The notes under the pieces were generated by a model. It searched no databases, was not told the DNA's origin, and was given only the letters and a program-made list of their open reading frames with translations. Below, one piece after another: positions 13,863-20,075 of a DNA stretch of 20,075 nucleotides; within the stretch, counting starts at the first letter, position 1; each line of letters starts with the position of its first letter. The DNA lies in the IMG/VR virus record IMGVR_UViG_3300037502_002229, positions 1-20,075 of that record; one strand, written 5' to 3'. The stretch comes from a virus. Both the position numbers and the translations under genes were made by a program.

Positions 13863-13884
13863 TTGGAATAAGAAAGGGTAGGCT
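13863..13884 (+). repeat. Junction repeat TTGGAAT (long form), before tape measure gene
   Basis: Starts two bases after the chaperone long-form stop. It shares 19 of 22 bases with 5045-5066: TTGGAAT, AAAGGG and AGGCT are identical, with single-base changes between. It ends six bases before the tape measure ATG and contains its likely ribosome-binding site. Confidence 0.6.
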
Positions 13885-13890
13885 TTCAAC

Positions 13891-15663
13891 ATGGCACTGA
13901 GTCTCGGTACCCTCTTTGTGAAGTTGAACGCTGACCCTTCTCAGCTCGTTAAGGGCATGAATGATGCCGCCGACAAGGTGGCAAAATTCGGAAACAAGAT
14001 GAACGAGGTGGCCGGAAAGCTTGGAGCCATCGGCGTCTCGATGACTGCCATCGGTGCCGGAGCCATTCGCCTCGCCTCGCAGTTTGATTCACAGGTGAAG
14101 ACAGCCACTGATGAGCTTGGCAATTCATTCAACGCCATTGCCGTTGAAATAGGAAGGGCACTTGTGCCAGCCATTCAAGCGCTCTCACAAGGCCTGACGG
14201 TTGTTGCTAATTATTTTAGAAGCCTGTCACCGGAAACGAAGCAGATGGTTGCTGGTTTTGCGGCTGTTACGGCTGCGACATTGACGTTGACGGCCGGTGC
14301 AGCAAAAATCATTTCAGCATTCACAGCCCTTGCGCCTGTAATTACCGGTGCACTTTCTCCAGTTGCTGGCGCGATACTCCCGATTGTCGCTGTTATTGCA
14401 GGCATCATCGCTATTGTTCCTCTGCTTTGGGCTGCATGGAAAAACAATTTCGGCAACATTCAGGGTTTCACTGGCGCTGTTGTTGACTGGATTCAAGAGA
14501 AGTGGGCCTCCTTTAAAAGCTTTTTCGGTGGTGCCATCGACTTCATCGGCAAGGCCTGGAGCAACCTTACAGAATTTCTCTGGAAAAGCTGGGCGACCGC
14601 AATGAAGACGGTGGCCGGATGGGCTGCAAAAGTCGCAAAGGTTTTCGGTGCAGACTGGGCTTATGAGCTCGAGGCCTTCAATGAAACTATTGACGAAATC
14701 GCAAACAGAGGTTTCGGTGGGTTGGTTGACGATGCTGTTGAAGGCGCAAAGGTGATGGCTTTTGCTTGGAAAGAAGGTGCGTCGGATATTGCTGGGGCTA
14801 TTAAGGACAAACTGGGCGCAGCCATTCGAGACGTCATCGGCGAATACGGGCAAGGCTTGGAGAAAATGAAGAAAGATTCTGGCGTTTCAGCAGGAGCAAA
14901 GCCGAAAAAACCAGTGATTATGATGCCGGAACTCCACATCACCGGAAAGGTTGAAGAGGAGGCCACGAAAGTTATTGATTCAACAGCCAATCAATTCAAC
15001 GAGGCTATGGGTAGCGCGGCAAACAGGCTTGCTGCAAATATGGGCGAGGTTGGAAGCATCATTCAGAATGCGGTACAGATGTCTACAATAGCAGGGCCTT
15101 GGGGCGCTGTTGTGAGCGTGGTTTTAGACATCCTCATGAAGACAGAGAGTTTCTCGAAATATGTTGGGAAACTTTTGGAAGTGCTTGGCGCAATCGTTCA
15201 GCTTCTGGATTTTGTTCTCGGCCCCATATTCGACGCGATGACATGGTTGTTTGATCAAGTGCTTGTCTTCCTTGATTGGGTGAATACAGCCATCGGAAAT
15301 TACGCAAAAGAAATAACACTTCAGGGCACTGCCTCTGAAGTTGTTGTCGAAGATGCAAACACAAAACTCACATATGATGGAATCGGTCGACTTGGAGACG
15401 CAGCCACAGAGACGGCAACGACACTGAATGAGCTGAACGCCTCTCTGACAAACATTCCGGCAGGATTCAAAATTGCCGCAGCTCGCTTCAATGCGACAGC
15501 GCCTTCTGTTTACGACTTCGGAATGGGCGCAAACATGCAAGAGATTGAAGTTAACCTAAACCTTGACGGGCGACAGATTCACAAGTCAATCGTGCTCGCG
15601 AATGCTCGAGGCCAATATATTCACCGAGGCGGCGTAATGCCTTCTAAGTGGTGGGGTGCTTAA
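13891..15663 (+). CDS. Tape measure protein
   Basis: Sets tail length during assembly and is ejected ahead of the DNA. It starts MALSLGTLFVKLNADPSQLVKG, a normal opening for siphophage tape measures, followed by long helices. A strongly hydrophobic stretch at about residues 118-183 (FAAVTAATLTLTAGAAKI...ILPIVAVIAGIIAIVPLLWAAW) is likely the membrane-active segment used at DNA entry. A second helical/hydrophobic region lies near the C-terminus (LEVLGAIVQLLDFVLGPIFDAM). At 590 aa it is short; using the usual ~0.15 nm per residue, the tail would be about 90 nm. I see no lytic transglycosylase or peptidase domain. Confidence 0.9.
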   Translation: MALSLGTLFVKLNADPSQLVKGMNDAADKVAKFGNKMNEVAGKLGAIGVSMTAIGAGAIRLASQFDSQVKTATDELGNSFNAIAVEIGRALVPAIQALSQGLTVVANYFRSLSPETKQMVAGFAAVTAATLTLTAGAAKIISAFTALAPVITGALSPVAGAILPIVAVIAGIIAIVPLLWAAWKNNFGNIQGFTGAVVDWIQEKWASFKSFFGGAIDFIGKAWSNLTEFLWKSWATAMKTVAGWAAKVAKVFGADWAYELEAFNETIDEIANRGFGGLVDDAVEGAKVMAFAWKEGASDIAGAIKDKLGAAIRDVIGEYGQGLEKMKKDSGVSAGAKPKKPVIMMPELHITGKVEEEATKVIDSTANQFNEAMGSAANRLAANMGEVGSIIQNAVQMSTIAGPWGAVVSVVLDILMKTESFSKYVGKLLEVLGAIVQLLDFVLGPIFDAMTWLFDQVLVFLDWVNTAIGNYAKEITLQGTASEVVVEDANTKLTYDGIGRLGDAATETATTLNELNASLTNIPAGFKIAAARFNATAPSVYDFGMGANMQEIEVNLNLDGRQIHKSIVLANARGQYIHRGGVMPSKWWGA

Positions 15664-15666
15664 GCC

Positions 15667-16446
15667 ATGCCTTTTCTGTCTGCGAGCGGCATTGAGATTC
15701 CAGTTGCAGTCGACACCTTCACCGAAGAGGTGAGAGAGGTGGGCTCTACCGTGCAGGCATTCTCCGGCGCATTGGTGAGAAGCCGCATCGCCACAAAAAG
15801 AGACATCGAATTTGAGGTGCCACTGACGGCAAATACGCTTGCGGGGCAATACGAGAGGTGGCTTCGAGGTGAAGGTGAGATGTGGACTTTCACTAACCTT
15901 TACGGAAGCAAGGGTACCGGCCCCGAGTCTGGTTATTCCGGCACCATTCAGGCTTCGAGCGGCATTAGCGGCACCGGCAACCTAACTGTCGCATCTGGAA
16001 GCCATGCCTACCGCATCGCGCCAGCCGGTAGCAGTTGGACTTTCGCGGTTTGGTATTCGACGGCCGCAAGCCCCAGTTACACCCACTATGTCGTCACCTC
16101 GGCAGGGAATAAGTGGGTTGATGGCGTTAGCAATAACGGCGCATCGACAACCTGGGCCGCTGTCTCGAATGGCATTTTGACGTTAACGGGTGGCACTGAC
16201 AGGCGGTGGGATAACCTCTTCGCCTTCCCTGCGACGGTAGACTCGACGTGGCCACCAATATTCTACGGAACGGCCGGCAATGGTGACGTTGCCTCAGGCG
16301 CAGCCCTCATGCCCTACTTGAATCTGACAGGCGATGCCATCCTCGAGACGACTCGAAGCGCGATGGGTGAGGTAATGGGCACCTCGGTGCTCGCGGCCGA
16401 TGGCAGCACGAGGCGTAAGTTGACGGTGAGGCTTGCTCAACGATGA
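15667..16446 (+). CDS. Dit-like distal tail protein with inserted beta domain
   Basis: The first gene after the tape measure, where the distal tail protein is expected; it joins the tube end to the hub. The N-terminal ~75 residues (SASGIEIPVAVDTFTEEV...RDIEFEVPLTANTLAGQYERWL) and the final ~35 residues (LETTRSAMGEVMGT...RRKLTVRLAQR) look like the two halves of one beta-sandwich. Between them, about residues 78-220 are glycine-, serine- and tryptophan-rich (SWTFAVWYSTAA, YTHYVVTSAGNKWVDGVS, RRWDNLFAFPA). They resemble a LamG/concanavalin-type sugar-binding fold. The LamG idea is inference from the strand pattern. The stop overlaps the next start as ATGA. Confidence 0.68.
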   Translation: MPFLSASGIEIPVAVDTFTEEVREVGSTVQAFSGALVRSRIATKRDIEFEVPLTANTLAGQYERWLRGEGEMWTFTNLYGSKGTGPESGYSGTIQASSGISGTGNLTVASGSHAYRIAPAGSSWTFAVWYSTAASPSYTHYVVTSAGNKWVDGVSNNGASTTWAAVSNGILTLTGGTDRRWDNLFAFPATVDSTWPPIFYGTAGNGDVASGAALMPYLNLTGDAILETTRSAMGEVMGTSVLAADGSTRRKLTVRLAQR

Positions 16447-19214
16447 GAACAATAGGTGCAAGACAGCAGGCCGTCATTGACGGTGGCCTTAAAGGGTACC
16501 GCCTCAAAGTGGAACTCAAAGACGGCCTTAGCCAGTGGCGTGACATGTCGACTTACCCTGGCTTTGACTCTGTCGTCTCTGCCTCATGGGATGAAAACAT
16601 CGACGATGGCATGGCCTCGGCATCGGTTGAGTTTATTCGAGAGTTAGACGGCCTAAGCATTGCGCCCCTTGTTTCGTCTGGGCCGAACAACACCTTCGAC
16701 CCTACCGCCTCAAACTACCCACCCATCTCGGTAAACAACGAAATCAAAATATACGTGGCCGTCAATTCGGGTGATGGGACGCCGGCCAGCGGTGACTACG
16801 AGCTTTTCTTCCACGGCATCATCGACAGCTACAACGCCTCAGACTTCATCATAAAAGTCGAATGCCGAGACATGGCCGGCAAGCTGACAGATGCTTACAT
16901 TGAGAAGGAGCGTGTCTACGCAATAGCAGCTGTTTCCGGCGCGCCTGTGGGCATTCGCATCTGGGCCCCTGGCGAAGTCTGGGCGCTTGGTGAGTATGTG
17001 ATGCCCACGGAGGCCAATAGGACAATCTCTGGCTCTGGACGCTTCTTTGAGGTTTCAACGGCAGGCACGGCAGGTACCGCAGAGCCAGCGTGGGATATTT
17101 CCGGAGCAACAACAGACGGGACAGCTGTCTTCACATATGAGGCAGCGCTGACACCTACGACGGGCTATGCTGTCCAATCTGTCATGCAGCAGATTCTCAA
17201 TGACAACGGGCTTTCCTCAATAACGCTCGCGACTCCTGTATCTCCGAGCTGGAACATTCTTCCCTATAAGCAAGACCGCACCTCTGTTTTCGATGCCCTG
17301 CGAGCGCTGGCGACTCAAATTGGCTGGGACTTACGCATGAAGTGGGACAGCGGAACGTCGGCATTTAAGCTGACGTTTTATGATCCCAACCGCACAAAGA
17401 CGACTCCAGACTACACCTTCGACAGCGACGACTATGAGCAACTTTCTGAATTGTCGTTAGACAAACAAGGCGTCAGAAACGTCATTCAAGTAATCTATGG
17501 TAACCGCTCATCACTTGCCCCATTAGGCCAAAGCAAGCGAACCATTCTTCAGGTTTCCGACGCGACGAGCATATCGAAATATGGACGCCTGTTTTTTGAG
17601 ATTGCGGAAGAAGCAACCAGCAACATTGACTCATCAGCCGAAGCAACGACGCTCGCCAATGCCGCGCTTGCTGACTTAAAGGAGCCCACAGTCTCTCACA
17701 CAGCAGACCTGGCATTCGGCTTCCCTTATGCCGAGTTGAATGACTTGTACCGCTTTACGGCCAATGGGAGGCATTATAGCAGCAACCAAGACTTAGCCCT
17801 AGTGGCCGTCTCTCATTCTGTAGCAGATGGCATCATGCGCACCTCTCTCTCGTGTAGAGGCAAGCCTACGGCAGGGACTCAGGTTTGGACGAACGCTAAT
17901 GTCAGGCCGGTGGGCAGCGGCACAATTCACAGCACCGAAATCTTGGCGACTGAGAGCGGCATCACCGCTTCTTCGTCGGCCATCATCGGGGGAACTCGCC
18001 TCAAGTTCGATGGAACGTCAGTCCTGAAAGACATTCCACTGGAGATTGAGGTCCATGTTTCCGACACCACCGGCTTCACGCCCAGCGCTTCGACGTTGGT
18101 TTATCAAGGGACAAGCAGGGAGGTGGAGGTTTCTAAGTTAAACCCTGGGGCCACCTACTATGCGCGCTTCGTGCCTTGGTACCGAAACTCAACGATGCTG
18201 GTGCGAGGACAGCCTTCGGCAGAGTTTTCTTTTGTGGCTGGGCGTGGTGTCTCTGCTCATATGCCGTCAGAGGTGGACTTCTCAGTTCGTCCACTTAATG
18301 CCTTCTTGGACAACCGCTTTGGCGATGGCGACAGAAAAGACGACTTGCCAGACCATTGGACGTTGACGGCCGGTACATTGGGGACTCAAGTCACCTCGAA
18401 ATATGACGACACAGCTGGTGTGGGTAATGCTCGCACGGGCCGCTATTATGTGCGCTTCAATACCTCATCATCGACGGGTGCGATTGAGAGTCGACCGGCC
18501 ATCGTGGAAGGTGGGCGACGGTATAAAGTCTCGGCACTCTCCAAAAACATTAGCGGCACCGGAAGCTGGAATCTTAAGGTTTATTGGCTGAAATATGACC
18601 AAACAGCACTCTCCAATGAATCCATCGCGCAGTCAGTGACGGCCGACGTGGGCACCTGGGTTGACAGGGCCGAGTATTATACGGCGCCAGCTAATGCCCG
18701 TTACGCCAAAATCGAAGTCTCGACGGCCACCACCTCAACGCAAAGTTTTGATGTTGACTCTGTTCGCCTCGAGGAAGTGCCGGAGATTGCCCGTTACTAC
18801 CATTACCCAACCTTCGGAATTGGCGCTTCAATACCGGATGCAACCTCCACTATCGTCAACTTCAACACCGCTTTCAATTCACAGACGAACGGAAACGTGA
18901 CGACGGGCGCCGCTTGGAAGTATACCGCGCCGAGGCGTGGGTATTACCTAATCCAGACAGCCATCACCATCGTCTTCAACAACAACGACACGGGCACTTG
19001 TTACATTGAAGTCTTCAAAAATGGCACCGTTGATCGCCGAATGACGAGGCAGTCTGGGCACGTCCTTCGAGAAGAGACGCAATATATGGCCTCTTCTATA
19101 CTGTTTCTCAATAAGGGAGACTACATCGACGTCAGAATTTATCAATCCACCGGCGGGGCTCGAAGCTTAGAGGCTGGCTCTCAGACTTACGTCGAGATTT
19201 TGCAGGTTGGTTGA
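16443..19214 (+). CDS. Tail tip hub protein with several adhesion domains
   Basis: A 923-aa modular protein at the tail tip. About residues 1-160 and 240-490 resemble the phage hub (gp27/gp44-like) fold, with LKGYRLKVELKDGLSQWRDM, FHGIIDSYNASDFIIKVECRDMAG, then VMQQILNDNGLSSI and RTSVFDALRALATQIGWDLR. Inserted at about 170-235 is a small module common in phage tip proteins: IWAPGEVWALGEYV, STAGTAGTAEPAWD, TDGTAVFTYE. Residues ~525-610 look like a fibronectin III domain (LEIEVHVSD, REVEVSKLNPGATYYARFVPW). Residues ~618-780 look like a carbohydrate-binding jelly roll. The end, ~781-923, is C1q/TNF-like (APRRGYYLIQTAITIVF, FLNKGDYIDVRIYQS). Attachment to the host surface is the likely task. Domain calls are by pattern. 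Confidence 0.82.
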   Translation: MRTIGARQQAVIDGGLKGYRLKVELKDGLSQWRDMSTYPGFDSVVSASWDENIDDGMASASVEFIRELDGLSIAPLVSSGPNNTFDPTASNYPPISVNNEIKIYVAVNSGDGTPASGDYELFFHGIIDSYNASDFIIKVECRDMAGKLTDAYIEKERVYAIAAVSGAPVGIRIWAPGEVWALGEYVMPTEANRTISGSGRFFEVSTAGTAGTAEPAWDISGATTDGTAVFTYEAALTPTTGYAVQSVMQQILNDNGLSSITLATPVSPSWNILPYKQDRTSVFDALRALATQIGWDLRMKWDSGTSAFKLTFYDPNRTKTTPDYTFDSDDYEQLSELSLDKQGVRNVIQVIYGNRSSLAPLGQSKRTILQVSDATSISKYGRLFFEIAEEATSNIDSSAEATTLANAALADLKEPTVSHTADLAFGFPYAELNDLYRFTANGRHYSSNQDLALVAVSHSVADGIMRTSLSCRGKPTAGTQVWTNANVRPVGSGTIHSTEILATESGITASSSAIIGGTRLKFDGTSVLKDIPLEIEVHVSDTTGFTPSASTLVYQGTSREVEVSKLNPGATYYARFVPWYRNSTMLVRGQPSAEFSFVAGRGVSAHMPSEVDFSVRPLNAFLDNRFGDGDRKDDLPDHWTLTAGTLGTQVTSKYDDTAGVGNARTGRYYVRFNTSSSTGAIESRPAIVEGGRRYKVSALSKNISGTGSWNLKVYWLKYDQTALSNESIAQSVTADVGTWVDRAEYYTAPANARYAKIEVSTATTSTQSFDVDSVRLEEVPEIARYYHYPTFGIGASIPDATSTIVNFNTAFNSQTNGNVTTGAAWKYTAPRRGYYLIQTAITIVFNNNDTGTCYIEVFKNGTVDRRMTRQSGHVLREETQYMASSILFLNKGDYIDVRIYQSTGGARSLEAGSQTYVEILQVG

Positions 19215-19221
19215 TTGGAAT
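19215..19221 (+). repeat. Junction repeat TTGGAAT, after hub gene
   Basis: Directly follows the hub stop codon and lies 32 bases before the ATG at 19254. The ribosome-binding site GGAGGA at 19245-19250 is separate. It is the last of the five junction copies on the same strand. Confidence 0.55.
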
Positions 19222-19253
19222 CCTACTTCTTAAGCTATTGCAACGGAGGAAAC

Positions 19254-19619
19254 ATGCGGAAACTACTTGTAGGTGTTGCACTTTGGGCGGTCTCGGTGTC
19301 AGGCGCTGACAAATACGTCGGCACCATCACGACGACGACGGCGAACGTCTCTGTTTCTAACAGCACAACAGCTGCCACTTTCGAGTTGGTGAAGGGTGGG
19401 CGCTACATGGTGCAATGTGACGTCGAGTCATGCGTGGCCTCCGTGAAGACTGGGAGTCAGGCCATTAAGTGCAGCGGCGTCGCAGGTACGGCCATCATTG
19501 CAAATAGAGTCGGCCAAAAGATGATTTATGACCTCACCCTGGCGGCTTCCGATGAGTTTATTGCAGCGGTGGCTACCACGGGTGCGACAAACTGTGACGT
19601 TTATGCGGTGACGCCATGA
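19254..19619 (+). CDS. Small exported protein of the tail-tip region, 121 aa
   Basis: ATG 19254 has an excellent ribosome-binding site (GGAGGA, 19245-19250). A longer reading frame from TTG 19215 starts inside the junction repeat and is rejected. The N-terminus MRKLLVGVALWAVSVSGA is a Sec-type signal peptide, with cleavage likely after SGA. The mature part is small-residue-rich and beta-like (TITTTTANVSVSNSTTAATFELVKGGRYM...). It has four cysteines (QCDVESC, IKCSG, TNCDV), consistent with disulfides outside the cytoplasm. I do not recognise a family. Possible roles are a secreted or surface factor expressed late, or a virion protein with an unusual leader. It overlaps the next gene as ATGA. 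Confidence 0.75.
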   Translation: MRKLLVGVALWAVSVSGADKYVGTITTTTANVSVSNSTTAATFELVKGGRYMVQCDVESCVASVKTGSQAIKCSGVAGTAIIANRVGQKMIYDLTLAASDEFIAAVATTGATNCDVYAVTP

Positions 19620-20075
19620 CGAATAAAATCAAGATGGCCGGTGCTTTCCTCATTGGCTTGTCGGTTGCGTCTTCTGTCACCTTCGCTCAGCTCGGTGGGC
19701 GTGGCCGGAATGTGGCCTTCGTCGATGGGACAATCATCAGCCCAGCCTCTGTGACAGCTTCTGGCACTGGCGATCAATTCGTCTGCACCTCGACGACAGC
19801 CACCTGTGAGGTGGAATCAAGCGCAAGCGCAGCCACCATGACAGCCACAGTGCCGGCTTTTGATATTGGCCCCACGGCAACACCTGGGGCGAATGACCGG
19901 CTGGCTTGCTTCTCTTATGGGCCATCTGGAAGCAAAACTCGCGTTGCTTGCGTAGATGTTGAAGGCGATATGACCGCAAATGCCTTAAATATTGGAACAA
20001 CGACGAGTCAAGCAAGGCTCCATGTACTGACAACAACGACTGATTTTGGGCCCAATTCTTATGGGTTGGGGCATG
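19616..20075 (+). CDS. Signal-peptide protein, probable tail fibre-like, 3' partial
   Basis: Starts at ATG 19616, overlapping the previous stop, and stays open to the window end (153 residues visible). The leader MTNKIKMAGAFLIGLSVA...VTFAQ is a clear signal peptide with basic start, hydrophobic core and TFA-Q cleavage site. The mature part is rich in Thr, Ser, Ala and Gly, with cysteines in a similar style to the previous gene (FVCTSTTATCEV, LACFSY, RVACVDV). Its end, MTANALNIGTTTSQARLHVLT, resembles the repeated beta segments at the start of long phage fibre and S74-type chaperone-tailed proteins. It is probably a structural or adhesin-like protein. The end is unknown. Confidence 0.7.
   Translation, partial: MTNKIKMAGAFLIGLSVASSVTFAQLGGRGRNVAFVDGTIISPASVTASGTGDQFVCTSTTATCEVESSASAATMTATVPAFDIGPTATPGANDRLACFSYGPSGSKTRVACVDVEGDMTANALNIGTTTSQARLHVLTTTTDFGPNSYGLGH

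Noticed and set aside
1-20075. tRNA genes, CRISPR arrays, insertion sequences, att sites
   Set aside because: I looked for them and saw no cloverleaf, regularly spaced repeats, transposase or core-type direct repeats.

Overview
The window is a slice of a tailed double-stranded DNA phage genome, or an intact-looking prophage. It has a long non-contractile (siphovirus) tail and an HK97-type head. Every convincing gene is on the + strand. Genes are packed tightly, with frequent ATGA or TAATG overlaps, mostly ATG starts and no gene-free stretch above 70 bases. I saw no tRNA, integrase, repressor, lysis gene, insertion sequence or CRISPR array. The host cannot be named from the sequence. The two final genes carry Sec-type signal peptides, so it is bacterial, but I do not claim a phylum.

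Layout. (1) 1-3340, replication and accessory genes: a DnaB-type helicase cut by the window edge, a small unknown, a Dam-family (D12) adenine methyltransferase, a small zinc-finger-like protein, a RusA-type Holliday junction resolvase and a small helix-turn-helix protein. (2) 3342-5040, packaging: small and large terminase. (3) 5072-10304, head: a portal fused to a MuF domain, an HK97-type prohead protease with a scaffold-like tail, the major capsid protein with an extra N-terminal domain, and a probable capsid cement protein. (4) 10373-12192, connector: a small head protein, a gp6-like adaptor, a gp10-like neck protein and a tail terminator. (5) 12234-15663, tail tube and assembly: two tandem paralogous tube proteins, a tail assembly chaperone made in two forms by a -1 frameshift, and the tape measure. 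(6) 15667-20075, tail tip and beyond: a Dit-like protein, a large hub with several adhesion-type domains, and two small signal-peptide proteins, the last one cut by the window edge.

How it works together. Terminase loads DNA through the portal into a procapsid matured by the protease. The adaptor, neck and terminator proteins join the head to a tube whose length is set by a short tape measure. The hub and Dit proteins at the tip carry the likely host-binding domains.

Most unusual signals. The heptamer TTGGAAT occurs at five gene junctions, and a sixth copy lies 41 nt before the small-terminase start. GATC is about ten-fold depleted (8 sites counted by eye in 20 kb) although the phage encodes a Dam-family methylase. 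A textbook slippery heptamer, TTTTTTC, joins the two chaperone frames. The tail tube gene is duplicated. Two neighbouring head ORFs each contain an in-frame internal ribosome-binding site and ATG at a domain boundary. A 13-bp stem-loop follows the capsid and cement genes. Two exported cysteine-containing proteins lie in the tail-tip region.
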